Notes: generated by a model from the sequence alone, not told the origin. Counted from the stretch's first letter, positions 26,748 to 36,111 are shown. The stretch: DNA of 36,940 bases from Paracoccaceae bacterium (GCA_947449875.1 CANFSY010000013.1:1-36940), one strand, 5' to 3'. Numbers and translations are program-made.

Positions 26748-26776
26748 TTGACATGCCCCCCCCGCCACCCCAGATA
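26748..26776 (+). promoter_or_regulatory. Candidate housekeeping promoter of lon
   Basis: A perfect TTGACA at 26748-26753 has CAGATA at 26771-26776 after 17 bases. The -35 is excellent and the -10 is poor. It would give a leader of about 70 bases. Confidence 0.4.
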
Positions 26777-26850
26777 CAGTCAGCGAGCAGGGGAAGACCC
26801 ATACGTTGCCGACGATCGGGACGGGGCCTTCCTGCTAGAAAGGAACGAAA

Positions 26851-29259
26851 ATGACGGACAAGTTGTCCCCCAGTTACCCCGTGTTGCCGCTGCGCGACAT
26901 CGTGGTGTTTCCGCATATGATTGTGCCTTTGTTCGTGGGCCGCGAAAAGTCGGTCCGCGCGCTGGAAGAGGTCATGGCGGATGACAAGCAAATCTTGCTG
27001 TCCAGCCAGATTGACCCGTCGGTGGATGATCCGGGCACCGATGGCATTTACCGCGTGGGCGTTCTGGCCAATGTGCTGCAACTGCTGAAATTGCCCGATG
27101 GCACCGTCAAGGTGCTGGTCGAAGGCAAAGGCCGCGTCAAGATCACCGAATTTGTCGAGAACACCTCTTTCTTTGAAGCCCGCGCCACGCGGCTGACCGA
27201 AGTGCCCGGCGACAAAGCAGCGTCCGAAGCCATGCTGCGCTCGGTCACAGACGAATTCGAGCGCTACGCCAAGATCAAAAAGAATATCCCCGAAGAGGCG
27301 CTGCAAGCCGTGGCCGACACCACCGAACCGGCCCGTCTGGCCGATCTGGTCGCAGGGCATCTGGGGGCTGATGTTGCGCTGAAACAAGAGATTCTGGAAA
27401 CGCTGGATGTGGCCGAGCGGCTGGAAAAGATTTTCGGCCATATGCAGGGCGAAATGTCGGTGCTGCAGGTCGAGAAAAAGATCAAATCGCGGGTGAAAAC
27501 CCAGATGGAAAAGACCCAGCGCGAATATTATCTGAATGAGCAGATGAAGGCCATTCAGAAGGAACTGGGCGACGGCGAAGATGGCCAAAACGAGCTGGCC
27601 GAGCTGGAAGAGCGTATCTTCAAGACCAAGTTCAGCAAAGAAGCCCGTGAAAAGGCGGAAGCCGAGTTCAAAAAGCTCAAATCCATGAGCCCGATGAGTG
27701 CCGAGGCCACCGTGGTGCGCAACTACCTTGATTGGCTGTTGTCAGTGCCATGGGGTGTGAAAAGCCGCGTGAAAAAAGACTTGATCGAGGCGCAAAAGGT
27801 TCTGGATCAAGACCATTACGGGCTGGAAAAGGTCAAAGAGCGCATCGTGGAATATCTGGCGGTGCAGGCGCGGTCGGCCAAGCTGAAAGGCCCGATCCTG
27901 TGCCTTGTTGGCCCTCCGGGTGTGGGCAAGACCAGTCTGGGCCGCTCGGTTGCCAAGGCCACGGGGCGCGAGTTTATCCGCATCTCGCTCGGCGGGGTGC
28001 GCGACGAATCGGAAATCCGCGGCCATCGGCGCACCTATATCGGGTCGATGCCGGGGAAGATCATTCAGGCGCTCAAAAAGGCGAAAACCACCAACCCGCT
28101 GATCTTGCTAGATGAAATTGACAAGATGGGTCAGGATTTCCGCGGCGATCCAGCATCGGCCATGCTAGAGGTGTTGGACCCCGAACAAAACGGCACCTTC
28201 ACCGACCATTACCTAGAGGTCGAATACGATCTGTCCAACGTGATGTTCATCACCACGGCCAATTCCTACAACATGCCCGGCCCCCTGTTGGACCGGATGG
28301 AGATCATCCCGCTGTCGGGCTATACCGAAGACGAAAAGCTGGAAATCGCCAAGGGCCACTTGCTGCCCAAGCAGATCAAGGCCAACGGGCTGAAGCGCGG
28401 CGAATTCGCCGTATCTGACGCCGCCTTGACCCATGTGATCCGCTACTACACCCGCGAAGCGGGCGTGCGAAACCTTGAGCGCGAAATTGCCAAGCTGGGC
28501 CGCAAGGCGATCACGGATATTCTGAAAGCCAAAACCAAGTCGGTCGATGTCGACGAGGCGAAGGTGGAAGACTATCTGGGCGTGCAGCGCTATCGCCACG
28601 GGCTGGCGGAAAAGGAAGATCAGGTCGGCGTTGTCACCGGATTGGCCTGGACCTCGGTTGGCGGCGAGATCTTGCAGATCGAAGCCCTGCGCCTGCCCGG
28701 GAAGGGGCGGATGAAGACCACAGGCAAGCTGGGCGATGTGATGAAGGAATCCATTGATGCAGCGGCGTCTTATGTCCGGTCGGTCAGCCCCGAATTGGGG
28801 GTGAAGCCGCCCAAGTTTGAAACGATGGACATCCATGTGCACGTCCCCGAAGGGGCGACCCCCAAGGATGGCCCCTCGGCAGGCTTGGCCATGGTGACTT
28901 CGATCGTGTCGGTGATCACGGGCATTCCGGTGCGCAAAGACGTGGCCATGACGGGCGAAGTCACCCTGCGCGGCAACGCCTTGCCCATCGGCGGCTTGAA
29001 GGAAAAGCTGCTGGCAGCCTTGCGGGCGGGGATGACGACAGTGCTGATCCCGCAAGAAAACGCCAAGGATCTGGTCGATATTCCCGACAATGTGAAAAAG
29101 GGATTGAAGATCATTCCCGTCAGCCATGTGCGTGAAGTGCTGAAAATCGCGCTGGTGCGTGACCCCGTGCCGGTGGAATGGGACGAGGCAGCGGAAGAAG
29201 CCGCAGCCCTCGCCCGCCAAGCCAAGCGCGACGAAGTGGCAACCCCCACCGCACATTGA
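26851..29259 (+). CDS. lon: ATP-dependent protease Lon
   Basis: An 802-residue cytoplasmic quality-control protease. The N-terminal substrate-binding domain begins [16 protein letters not shown] coiled-coil region ([20 protein letters not shown]) precedes the AAA+ domain, which has Walker [10 protein letters not shown] (residue 354 onward) and Walker [11 protein letters not shown]. The C-terminal protease domain has the catalytic Ser in DGPSAGLAM (S676) and Lys in GGLKEKLL (K719). AAAGGAACG precedes the ATG. The 206-base upstream region holds candidate heat-shock and housekeeping promoters, and a UUCG-loop terminator follows. Confidence 0.98.
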   Translation: MTDKLSPSYPVLPLRDIVVFPHMIVPLFVGREKSVRALEEVMADDKQILLSSQIDPSVDDPGTDGIYRVGVLANVLQLLKLPDGTVKVLVEGKGRVKITEFVENTSFFEARATRLTEVPGDKAASEAMLRSVTDEFERYAKIKKNIPEEALQAVADTTEPARLADLVAGHLGADVALKQEILETLDVAERLEKIFGHMQGEMSVLQVEKKIKSRVKTQMEKTQREYYLNEQMKAIQKELGDGEDGQNELAELEERIFKTKFSKEAREKAEAEFKKLKSMSPMSAEATVVRNYLDWLLSVPWGVKSRVKKDLIEAQKVLDQDHYGLEKVKERIVEYLAVQARSAKLKGPILCLVGPPGVGKTSLGRSVAKATGREFIRISLGGVRDESEIRGHRRTYIGSMPGKIIQALKKAKTTNPLILLDEIDKMGQDFRGDPASAMLEVLDPEQNGTFTDHYLEVEYDLSNVMFITTANSYNMPGPLLDRMEIIPLSGYTEDEKLEIAKGHLLPKQIKANGLKRGEFAVSDAALTHVIRYYTREAGVRNLEREIAKLGRKAITDILKAKTKSVDVDEAKVEDYLGVQRYRHGLAEKEDQVGVVTGLAWTSVGGEILQIEALRLPGKGRMKTTGKLGDVMKESIDAAASYVRSVSPELGVKPPKFETMDIHVHVPEGATPKDGPSAGLAMVTSIVSVITGIPVRKDVAMTGEVTLRGNALPIGGLKEKLLAALRAGMTTVLIPQENAKDLVDIPDNVKKGLKIIPVSHVREVLKIALVRDPVPVEWDEAAEEAAALARQAKRDEVATPTAH

Positions 29260-29262
29260 CCC

Positions 29263-29291
29263 AAAAGGCGCCCTTCGGGGCGCCTTTTTTT
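29263..29291 (+). terminator. Intrinsic terminator of lon
   Basis: An 11-bp stem (29263-29273 with 29278-29288) is capped by a TTCG tetraloop, and a seven-T run lies at 29285-29291. This is an ideal Rho-independent terminator 3 bases after the lon stop. Confidence 0.95.
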
Positions 29292-29344
29292 GATTTTTCG
29301 CAGAAAAATCGGTCTGGCGGCCACGATTTTTCTGCGAAAAATCA
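29291..29344. repeat. Perfect 21-bp inverted repeat made of two nested palindromes
   Basis: The left arm at 29291-29311 and the right arm at 29324-29344 are perfect reverse complements. Each arm is itself a near-palindrome (GATTTTT, five bases, AAAAATC), so two small hairpins or one 21-bp hairpin can form. The 12-base loop adds a possible TGG/CCA pairing. It lies directly after the lon terminator and before tRNA-Val. It may be a second terminator, a protein site, or a dispersed palindromic element. Confidence 0.9.
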
Positions 29345-29376
29345 ACACTTGGCGCAGGCTTTGCCCCTCAGGGGCC

Positions 29377-29405
29377 TTGCAGAGCATTTCGAACCCGACT
29401 ATTCA
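29377..29405 (+). promoter_or_regulatory. Candidate promoter of tRNA-Val(CAC)
   Basis: TTGCAG at 29377-29382 and TATTCA at 29400-29405 are 17 bases apart. The -10 ends 9 bases before the tRNA. Confidence 0.35.
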
Positions 29406-29414
29406 GCCCCCATC

Positions 29415-29489
29415 GGGCGATTAGCTCAGCGGTAGAGCGCTTCGTTCACATCGAAGATGTCAGCGGTTCAAATCCGTTATCGCCCACCA
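29415..29489 (+). tRNA. tRNA-Val (anticodon CAC)
   Basis: A full cloverleaf: acceptor GGGCGAT with ATCGCCC, D-arm GCTC...GAGC, anticodon stem CTTCG/CGAAG enclosing TTCACAT, and T-arm with TTCAAAT. The 3' CCA is encoded. The anticodon CAC reads GUG codons. Confidence 0.97.
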
Positions 29490-29498
29490 TCCTTCGCC

Positions 29499-29525
29499 AA
29501 GCGCGCCCCCCAAAGGGCGCGCTTT
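29499..29525 (+). terminator. Hairpin between the two tRNA-Val genes
   Basis: A perfect 10-bp stem AAGCGCGCCC/GGGCGCGCTT with a 6-base loop, followed only by a short T stretch (TTTGTG). It probably ends the first tRNA transcript, though the T run is weak. Confidence 0.6.
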
Positions 29526-29579
29526 GTGCGTTAAAAAGGGGTTGCGGTCGCCGCAGACCTTGGCTAGATCGCGGCGTAC

Positions 29580-29655
29580 GGGTTGTTAGCTCAGTTGGTA
29601 GAGCGTCTCGTTTACACCGAGAATGTCGGCGGTTCGAGTCCGTCACGACCCACCA
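29580..29655 (+). tRNA. tRNA-Val (anticodon TAC)
   Basis: A full cloverleaf: acceptor GGGTTGT with ACGACCC (one G-T pair), D-arm GCTC...GAGC, anticodon stem TCTCG/CGAGA enclosing TTTACAC, and T-arm GGCGG TTCGAGT CCGTC. CCA is encoded. It reads GUA/GUG and, with wobble modification, more Val codons. Confidence 0.97.
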
Positions 29656-29753
29656 TCTCCTTCGATTTGGTCTTATGAACACCGGCTGTGCGCGGGTGCG
29701 CCTGTGTAAGCTGCGCGTGGCATCTATATACCCCCAAACACAGGAGCCTTCAG

Positions 29754-30689
29754 ATGAGCTGGAACCCCGACCTTGACCATTCCATTCCGCTGGGCGACGG
29801 CGTGGATGCCATTGAAACTGTCATCGTCCCGCGCGCGCGCGATCTGGGCGGGTTCGAAGTGCGCCGCGCTTTGCCTTCGACCCAGCGGCAGATGGTGGGG
29901 CCTTTCATCTTTTTCGATCAAATGGGTCCGGCCGAGTTTCTGACAGGTCAGGGCATAGATGTGCGCCCGCATCCCCACATTGGTCTGGCGACGGTCACTT
30001 ACCTGCTCAAAGGCCGCATCCATCACCGCGACTCGCTGGGGACGGATGCTTGGATTGATCCGGGTTCGGTCAACCTGATGCTGGCAGGGCAGGGGATCAC
30101 CCATTCCGAACGCATGGACGGCCCCGCCCGCCAAGCGCCGCAAAGCCTGTTTGGCTTGCAAACGTGGCTGGCCCTGCCGCTTGACCGCGAAGACGCTCCG
30201 CCCGCCTTCACCCATGTGCCAGAGGCTGACCTGCCCCTGTTACAGGCCGAGGGCAAAGAGGTGCGCCTGATTCTGGGCGCAGCTTGGGGTTCTAAGGGGG
30301 CCGATGCCCCGTCAGAGGCGCTTTATGCCGATGCCACCTTGGCCGCGGGGGCCGTTTTGCCCCTGCCCGACACGCACGAAGACCGCGGCGTCTATGTCTT
30401 GCAGGGTGATGTGACGGTCGGCGGGATCACCCATCACGCCGGAGAGATGCTGGTCTTTCGTCCCGGCGACCGGCTTGGGGTCAAGGCCGGCGTGCAAGGC
30501 GCGCGGTTGATGGTGCTGGGCGGGGCCACGATGGACGGGCCGCGCCACATTTGGTGGAACTTTGTCGCCTCGTCAAAAGAGCGCATCGAGGCTGCGAAAG
30601 AGGCGTGGCGGGCGGGCGATTGGCAACATGGGCGCTTTCAATTGCCGCCCGGAGATGCGGCCGAATTCATCCCCGCCCCCGACCGCTGA
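29754..30689 (+). CDS. Pirin family protein
   Basis: A 311-residue bicupin protein. The N-terminal cupin carries the pirin metal ligands HPHIG (H73, H75) and THSE (H117, E119), which hold iron in characterised pirins. The C-terminal cupin has the pirin-type GEMLVFRPGDRLGV stretch. Some bacterial pirins are quercetin dioxygenases, others bind metabolic enzymes; the role here is open. The start is set at 29754 with AGGAG seven bases upstream; an in-frame start at 29688 lies in the upstream spacer. It stands alone between tRNA genes. Confidence 0.92.
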   Translation: MSWNPDLDHSIPLGDGVDAIETVIVPRARDLGGFEVRRALPSTQRQMVGPFIFFDQMGPAEFLTGQGIDVRPHPHIGLATVTYLLKGRIHHRDSLGTDAWIDPGSVNLMLAGQGITHSERMDGPARQAPQSLFGLQTWLALPLDREDAPPAFTHVPEADLPLLQAEGKEVRLILGAAWGSKGADAPSEALYADATLAAGAVLPLPDTHEDRGVYVLQGDVTVGGITHHAGEMLVFRPGDRLGVKAGVQGARLMVLGGATMDGPRHIWWNFVASSKERIEAAKEAWRAGDWQHGRFQLPPGDAAEFIPAPDR

Positions 30690-30751
30690 CCATGTTGGCA
30701 CAGGGCGGTCGAACGAAACGGGCTTTGGGGCAGAATTTTGCCCTAGGGCGC

Positions 30752-30780
30752 TTGACGCCGCTGTCATGCTTCCGTAATAC
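30752..30780 (+). promoter_or_regulatory. Promoter of the tRNA-Asp pair
   Basis: TTGACG at 30752-30757 and TAATAC at 30775-30780 are 17 bases apart, about 33 bases before the first tRNA-Asp. Confidence 0.55.
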
Positions 30781-30812
30781 CGCCACACGTTCGGGCGGGC
30801 CCGGATGGCTTT

Positions 30813-30889
30813 GCGGTGGTAGCTCAGTTGGTTAGAGTACCGGCCTGTCACGCCGGGGGTCGCGGGTTCGAGCCCCGTCCACCGCGCCA
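30813..30889 (+). tRNA. tRNA-Asp (anticodon GTC), copy 1
   Basis: A full cloverleaf: acceptor GCGGTGG/CCACCGC, anticodon stem CCGGC/GCCGG enclosing CTGTCAC, T-arm with TTCGAGC, discriminator G and encoded CCA. It is a substrate for the Tgt enzyme encoded upstream (GUN anticodon). Confidence 0.98.
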
Positions 30890-30942
30890 GCCATCCCCGC
30901 CCGCCCCGAACGTGAAACCCCCGCAAGGGGGAATGCAAATGT

Positions 30943-31019
30943 GCGGTGGTAGCTCAGTTGGTTAGAGTACCGGCCTGTCACGCCGGGGGTCGCGGGTTCG
31001 AGCCCCGTCCACCGCGCCA
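30943..31019 (+). tRNA. tRNA-Asp (anticodon GTC), copy 2
   Basis: Identical over 77 bases to copy 1, after a 53-base spacer that contains a small CCCCC/GGGGG hairpin. The pair is probably transcribed from the promoter at 30752-30780. Confidence 0.98.
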
Positions 31020-31032
31020 TTTGCTCAAGTGA

Positions 31033-31061
31033 AAACGCCCTCCGGTACCCGGGGGGCGTTT
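31033..31061. terminator. Bidirectional terminator-like hairpin after tRNA-Asp
   Basis: An 11-bp stem with one G-T pair (31033-31043 with 31051-31061) and a 7-base loop. It lies between the tRNA pair (+) and the convergent acetyltransferase gene (-). Short T runs exist on both sides. Confidence 0.65.
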
Positions 31062-31076
31062 CGATTTTGGGGCCGC

Positions 31077-31511
31077 TTACAGCGTCAGACGGTAGCGGAT
31101 ATGGCCATCGGTGGGCACAAAGCTGTCGTATAGCTTGCGGGCGGTCGCATTGCCCTGATCGGTGTGCCAATAAAGCCGATGCCAGCCCCTTGCGCGGGCC
31201 AGCGTTTGCAGATCGGCTATTAGCGCACGGCCCAAGCCTTGGCCCCGCGCGGCGGGGGCGACGAACAGATCCTCAAGATAGCAATCCTCGCCCATCACCC
31301 AGCTGGAGGGGTGATGGTTGTGCAAGGCAAAGCCCAAGACCACGCCGTCCACCTCGGCCAGCCGCAGCTTTAGGGGGCTGGCAGGGTCCATCAGGCGCGC
31401 CCATGTGTGGGCGGTGATGGCTGGGTCCAGCGGGTGCTGGTAATAGTCCAGATAGCCCTGCCACAGCCCCTCCCAAGCCGCCCGATCAGACGGGGCTGCA
31501 TCGCGGATCAT
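31077..31511 (-). CDS. GNAT family N-acetyltransferase
   Basis: A 144-residue acetyl-CoA-dependent acetyltransferase. The acetyl-CoA pyrophosphate loop is seen in LFVAPAARGQGLGRALIADL, and the C-terminal strand and helix in HRLYWHTDQGNATARKLYDS. Length fits a single GNAT domain. The acceptor substrate is unknown. The ATG at 31511 overlaps the peptidase stop (ATGA), so it is coupled to the M20 peptidase, perhaps acetylating an amino acid or peptide released by it (inference). Confidence 0.9.
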   Translation of the reverse strand: MIRDAAPSDRAAWEGLWQGYLDYYQHPLDPAITAHTWARLMDPASPLKLRLAEVDGVVLGFALHNHHPSSWVMGEDCYLEDLFVAPAARGQGLGRALIADLQTLARARGWHRLYWHTDQGNATARKLYDSFVPTDGHIRYRLTL

Positions 31512-32893
31512 GCCAGTTTCTCCAACAGGCGGGCCCACGAGCGGATGCCTTTGTGAAAGCTGGCCACATCGTATTTTTCGTTGGGCGAGTGGATCTGGTC
31601 GTCATCTTTGGCAAAGCCCATCAAGATGGCATCCATCCCCAGATAGGTCTTGAAATAGCCCGCCACGGGAATCGATCCGCCCGCGCCCACAAAGGCCGCC
31701 GAGATGCCCCATTCGTCGGTCAGTGCCTGACGGGCGGCGCCAAAGGCGGGATGGGTGATTTGCATGACAGAGGCGGGCGAATTGCCGTGGCCTTTCCAAT
31801 CTACCGTGCAATCGGCGGGCAACTGCGCTTGCACCCAAGCGCGAAAGGCTTGGCGCAGCTGGTGGGGGTCTTGCTCGCCCACAAGGCGGAAGCTGACCTT
31901 GGCATGGGCCTCGGCGGGCAACACGGTCTTGAACCCGTCGCCGGTATAGCCGCCCCAGATGCCGTTCACCTCGGCTGTCGGCCGCGACCACAGCTTTTCC
32001 AACGGCGTGCGGTCTTGTTCGCCTGCGGGCACCGATAGGCCCACATCGCCCAAGAATCGCGCATGGTCAAAGGCAAGGTTTTGCCATTGCGACCGCAGAT
32101 CATCGGACAATTCGCCCACCCCGTCATAAAACCCCGGCACGGTAACGTGGCCTTCACCGTCATGCAGACCAGCCAGAATGCGGGTCAGAATATGAATCGG
32201 GTTTTGCGCCAGCCCGCCATACATGCCCGAATGCAAATCGCGGGCAGCGGCGCGAATCGTGAATTCCTCGCCCAAAAGCCCGCGCAGCATGGTGGTGATG
32301 GCCGGGGTGCGCCCTTCAAACATGCCGGTGTCACAGATCAGCGCGACATCGGCGCTGAGTTCGGGCGCATTGGCCTTCAAAAACGGGATCAGGGACGGGG
32401 AGCCTGATTCTTCCTCGCCTTCCAGAAAGATTGTCAGCTTGCCGGGCAAGGTGCCGTGCACGGCCTTCCACGCGCGGCACGCCTCGATAAAGGTCATCAG
32501 TTGGCCCTTGTCATCAGAGGTACCGCGCCCGCGCAGCACTTGGCCCTTGGGCGTTTCCTCGATCGCCGGATCAAAGGGATCGCGCGTCCACAGCGCCAAG
32601 GGGTCTACCGGTTGCACATCGTAATGGCCATAAAACAGCAGATGCGGCCCCGATCCGGTGCCGCCATGCGCCACCACCATTGGATGCCCCGCTGTCGGTC
32701 GGGCCGAGGCGGCAAAGCCCAGATCGGCCAAGTCGCGCACCAGCCAATCCGCCGCGCGGGCGCAATCGGGCTTATAGGCCGGATCGGTGGAAATCGACGG
32801 AATGCGCAACAGGTCGATCAGCCGCGCGATGGCTTGGGGCAGATCGGTGTCGATGCGGGCTAAAACGGCGTCAAGATGGGCGGTTGTGGGCAT
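31508..32893 (-). CDS. M20 family metallopeptidase (dipeptidase)
   Basis: A 461-residue cytoplasmic zinc peptidase of the M20 family (carnosinase/PepV-like dipeptidase group). The first metal His and the conserved Asp are in LFYGHYDVQPVDP, and the bridging Asp is in LRGRGTSDDKGQ. The catalytic Glu pair is in LEGEEESGSPS, with further ligands in CDTGMF and the late His in DDQIHSPNEKY. The lid/dimerisation domain has RDLHSGMYGG. It probably cleaves dipeptides or related amides. It starts a two-gene operon with the acetyltransferase and is divergent from the small secreted protein at 33004. Confidence 0.93.
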   Translation of the reverse strand: MPTTAHLDAVLARIDTDLPQAIARLIDLLRIPSISTDPAYKPDCARAADWLVRDLADLGFAASARPTAGHPMVVAHGGTGSGPHLLFYGHYDVQPVDPLALWTRDPFDPAIEETPKGQVLRGRGTSDDKGQLMTFIEACRAWKAVHGTLPGKLTIFLEGEEESGSPSLIPFLKANAPELSADVALICDTGMFEGRTPAITTMLRGLLGEEFTIRAAARDLHSGMYGGLAQNPIHILTRILAGLHDGEGHVTVPGFYDGVGELSDDLRSQWQNLAFDHARFLGDVGLSVPAGEQDRTPLEKLWSRPTAEVNGIWGGYTGDGFKTVLPAEAHAKVSFRLVGEQDPHQLRQAFRAWVQAQLPADCTVDWKGHGNSPASVMQITHPAFGAARQALTDEWGISAAFVGAGGSIPVAGYFKTYLGMDAILMGFAKDDDQIHSPNEKYDVASFHKGIRSWARLLEKLA

Positions 32894-33003
32894 GTTTCCC
32901 TCTTTTTCTAAACAGATTGTCCAACCCTAACAGTCACGCAGGGACTGTCCAGCCACCGATTTTGACGCTAAAAAGAGGTCAGAATGCACAGGAGGGGGCC
33001 TGC

Positions 33004-33414
33004 ATGCGAACGACTTGGATGGTTTTGGGGATGGCAAGCGCGTTGATGGGGGGTGCTGCAACGGCGCAGGACGTGCCAGTCGAGGTGAGCACGCTAGACG
33101 CCTCGCAAGTCACGCTGCACCTATACCCGTTCCTGAAACCCGAAGAACTGGCCACGCTGCGCCTTGTCGCCACCAACCGCGATGCGCTGAGCGTGTTCTT
33201 GCCGTCGAAAAACGCCAGCCATTTCGCAGCCCTCGCCTTGGCCCCTGCCGACGGGTTCTTGCAAGACGGCTCCCCTGCGGGAAGCGCGAGTGCGTTAAGC
33301 GACTTTGCCAGTGCCGACGCAGCGGCTGCCGCGGCCCTCGCTGACTGTGATGCCAAACGCGACCAAAAGACGCCCCCATGTGTCGTCGTCCTAGAAGTCG
33401 GCCCCGCCGGATGA
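33004..33414 (+). CDS. Small secreted protein of unknown function
   Basis: 136 residues with a clear signal peptide (MRTTWMVLGMASALMGGAATA, cleavage near residue 21). The mature part has no enzyme motif I recognise. A C-terminal AAAAALADCDAKR...PPCVVVLEV stretch with two Cys likely forms a disulfide. I recall similar short exported Rhodobacteraceae proteins ending this way, one subgroup misleadingly annotated as 5-aminolevulinic acid synthase; I could not check this. AGGAGG lies just upstream of the start. It is probably periplasmic. Confidence 0.75.
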   Translation: MRTTWMVLGMASALMGGAATAQDVPVEVSTLDASQVTLHLYPFLKPEELATLRLVATNRDALSVFLPSKNASHFAALALAPADGFLQDGSPAGSASALSDFASADAAAAAALADCDAKRDQKTPPCVVVLEVGPAG

Positions 33415-33637
33415 TTCGGGGCGCGTTTGCCAAGTTCACGCGAACGGCCCGTCTGCGTTAATTTAGACGGCTGGAATGCCCCTAATTGCGAAAAAATCCT
33501 GCGCGAGATTGCGCTTGGGGCAAAGTTTCTCTGCAAAATGCCTTGCCATATGGTAGAGATTGCGAAATAGCGAAGAAAACGAGTCGCCCAACGAGGTGGC
33601 TCACGAAAGGCTCTGGGGCAGAGATGGGACAAGGCGC

Positions 33638-34864
33638 ATGATCGGGCGGAGCATCCGCAGACCGACCGTAGAGGTGGATAAGCCCAAGGGTTTTGACGCG
33701 TTCGAATTGCGGCTTGGCGATCTGATGCGCGGAGAGCGCGCAACCTTGGGCAAGTCTTTGCTGGACGTTCAGCGCGATTTGAAGATCAAGGCCACCTATA
33801 TTGCCGCAATCGAAAATGCCGATGCGTCGGTTTTTGAATCGCCGAGTTTTGTGTCGGGATATGTGCGCTCTTATGCGCGCTATCTGGGCATGCAGCCCGA
33901 TGAGGTTTTCGCCCATTTTTGCCGCGAATCCGGGTTTGAAGTGGCGCATGGCATGTCGGCTGCCGCCTCTGGCCAGATGATCAAGGCGGCGCGCAACCGT
34001 CCGCCCTTGGAAAGCCACGATCCGTTTGTGCATGCCAATTTTGTGCCCAAAAGTGCTGGAATGTTTTCAAAGGTCGAGGCGGGGGCGCTGGGGTCGTTTG
34101 CGGTCTTGATCGCTTTGGTTGGCGCTTTGGGCTATGGGGGTTGGTCGCTGTTGCAAGAGGTGCAGCGCGTGCAATTGGCCCCGGTCAATGAAGCCCCTGT
34201 CGTTGTGGCCGAAATTGACCCCTTGGCCGACGTAAAGCTCGTGGAGCCGTTGGCTCAATCGTCGGCTCTGTCGGCTCAAAGCACGGGCCAAACCGCCAGT
34301 GCAAGCAGTTCTGCAGCCGATATGTTGTATCGTCCGCAGGCTTTGTCTGTCCCCGTGATGACACCGCGCGATGGACCGATCGCTGCGATTAACCCCAGTG
34401 TCGAAGTTCAACAGGTCCAGATGTCGGTGGATAAGGCGGTCGAGCAGGCCGTGGCAAAAGACACGCCCGTGCAAGTTGTGGCCGATGCCGCCCCCAGTGT
34501 TGAGATTTTGGCCGTCCGGCCCAGCTGGGTGCGCGTCTCTGCCGCTGATGGCACGGTTTTGTTTGAAAAGATCCTTGATGCGGGCGAACGCTACAGCGTG
34601 CCCGCTTTGGCGCAGGCCCCGGTGCTGCGTGCGGGCAACTCTGGTTCGGTGTATTTTGCCGTCAATGGCACGACCTATGGCCCCGCCTCGCCCGGATCGC
34701 AGGTGGTCAAGAACCTGTCCTTGGCGGCGTCTGATCTGACAACGGCGTTCCAAGTGGCGGATTTGACGGGCGATGCCGATCTGGCACGGTTCGTCGCTGT
34801 GGCCGAGGCAACGCAGGTGCCTGCCCCCGCCGCCGATCCGGCCCTTGCCGCGCCGCAAAACTGA
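33638..34864 (+). CDS. RodZ-like helix-turn-helix membrane protein (DUF4115)
   Basis: A 408-residue protein of the RodZ type. The N-terminal cytoplasmic Xre-like helix-turn-helix spans about residues 22-90 (FELRLGDLMRGERATLGKSL through SYARYLGMQPDEVF). One transmembrane helix lies at about 148-172 (GALGSFAVLIALVGALGYGG). A long Ala/Ser/Pro/Val-rich periplasmic linker leads to a C-terminal beta domain (VRVSAADGTVLFEKIL). RodZ links MreB to the cell-wall elongation machinery; RodZ function is inferred from domain order. The ATG at 33638 is chosen over TTG at 33560, since relatives begin close to MIGR. It is followed by ispG, a common pairing. Confidence 0.88.
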   Translation: MIGRSIRRPTVEVDKPKGFDAFELRLGDLMRGERATLGKSLLDVQRDLKIKATYIAAIENADASVFESPSFVSGYVRSYARYLGMQPDEVFAHFCRESGFEVAHGMSAAASGQMIKAARNRPPLESHDPFVHANFVPKSAGMFSKVEAGALGSFAVLIALVGALGYGGWSLLQEVQRVQLAPVNEAPVVVAEIDPLADVKLVEPLAQSSALSAQSTGQTASASSSAADMLYRPQALSVPVMTPRDGPIAAINPSVEVQQVQMSVDKAVEQAVAKDTPVQVVADAAPSVEILAVRPSWVRVSAADGTVLFEKILDAGERYSVPALAQAPVLRAGNSGSVYFAVNGTTYGPASPGSQVVKNLSLAASDLTTAFQVADLTGDADLARFVAVAEATQVPAPAADPALAAPQN

Positions 34865-34936
34865 CAATTCTAGCGGTCTTGCGTTGCAGGCGCGCATCTG
34901 TGCGCTTATCGTGGTTTGGCAAAGCATGAGGCCCCC

Positions 34937-36052
34937 ATGACCCACAATCCGATCCGTCCTTGGCGCAACATCGAACGCCGCGTCAGTCGCCAAATCCGCG
35001 TGGGCCGTGTTCTGGTGGGGGGCGATGCGCCGATTTCAGTGCAGACCATGACCAACACGATCACCTCTGACGTGAAGGCGACGCTAGAGCAGGTGCAACG
35101 CTGCGCCATCGCCGGCGCCGATATCGTGCGCATCTCGACCCCTGACGAAGATGCCACCCGTGCGCTTAAAGCCATCGTGGCCGAAAGCCCCGTGCCGATC
35201 GTGGCCGACATCCATTTCCACTACAAACGCGCGATCGAGGCGGCAGAGGCGGGCGCTGCCTGTCTGCGCATCAACCCCGGCAATATCGGCGACGCCAAGC
35301 GCGTGGCCGAGGTGGTCAAGGCCGCCAAGGACCACGGCTGTTCCATCCGCATCGGAGTGAATGCAGGGTCGTTAGAAAAGCATCTGCTGGACAAATACGG
35401 CGAGCCGTGCCCCGACGCGATGGTTGAAAGCGGGATGGATCACATCAAGCTGTTGCAAGACAACGACTTTCACGAATTCAAAATCTCGGTCAAAGCGTCG
35501 GATGTGTTCATGGCGGCGGCGGCTTATCAGCAACTGGCGGGTGTCACCGATGCGCCCATCCACCTTGGCATCACCGAGGCGGGGGGCCTGACCTCGGGCA
35601 CGGTCAAGTCGGCGATTGGCTTGGGCAATCTACTGTGGTCGGGCATCGGCGACACGATCCGCGTCAGCCTGTCCGCCGATCCGGTGGAAGAGGTGAAGGT
35701 CGGGTTTGAAATCCTCAAAAGCCTTGGTCTGCGCCACCGCGGTGTCACGATCATCTCATGCCCGTCTTGTGCGCGGCAGGGGTTTGACGTGATCAAAACG
35801 GTGTCAGCCCTAGAAGACCGCTTGGCCCATATCACCACCTCGCTCAGCCTGTCGATCATCGGCTGCGTGGTCAATGGCCCCGGCGAGGCGCTGATGACCG
35901 ACATCGGCTTTACCGGCGGCGGCGCGGGAAAGGGCATGGTCTATCTGGCCGGCAAACAGGCCCATACTTTGGGCAATGACAAAATGATCGACCACATCGT
36001 TGAACTTGTGGAACAAAAAGCAGCCGAGCTGGAAGCGGCCAAAGCCGACTAA
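34937..36052 (+). CDS. ispG: 4-hydroxy-3-methylbut-2-en-1-yl diphosphate synthase
   Basis: A 371-residue [4Fe-4S] enzyme of the MEP isoprenoid pathway, converting methylerythritol cyclodiphosphate to HMBPP. It begins [21 protein letters not shown]-barrel domain ([19 protein letters not shown]) is followed by the cluster domain with cysteines in [11 protein letters not shown] (C275, C278) and [10 protein letters not shown] (C313) and the cluster-ligand Glu (E320). This is the short two-domain bacterial form. GAGG lies five bases before the ATG. It follows the RodZ-like gene by 72 bases. Confidence 0.98.
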   Translation: MTHNPIRPWRNIERRVSRQIRVGRVLVGGDAPISVQTMTNTITSDVKATLEQVQRCAIAGADIVRISTPDEDATRALKAIVAESPVPIVADIHFHYKRAIEAAEAGAACLRINPGNIGDAKRVAEVVKAAKDHGCSIRIGVNAGSLEKHLLDKYGEPCPDAMVESGMDHIKLLQDNDFHEFKISVKASDVFMAAAAYQQLAGVTDAPIHLGITEAGGLTSGTVKSAIGLGNLLWSGIGDTIRVSLSADPVEEVKVGFEILKSLGLRHRGVTIISCPSCARQGFDVIKTVSALEDRLAHITTSLSLSIIGCVVNGPGEALMTDIGFTGGGAGKGMVYLAGKQAHTLGNDKMIDHIVELVEQKAAELEAAKAD

Positions 36053-36062
36053 GCCGCGCTTA

Positions 36063-36081
36063 GGGGGGTGTGACACCCCCC
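36063..36081. terminator. Hairpin between convergent ispG and DsbA-like genes
   Basis: A perfect 8-bp stem GGGGGGTG/CACCCCCC with the loop TGA. No T run follows on either strand, so termination is less certain. Confidence 0.45.
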
Positions 36082-36111
36082 AGCCGTGGCCGCCGCGCGC
36101 CCTTTGCCTTG

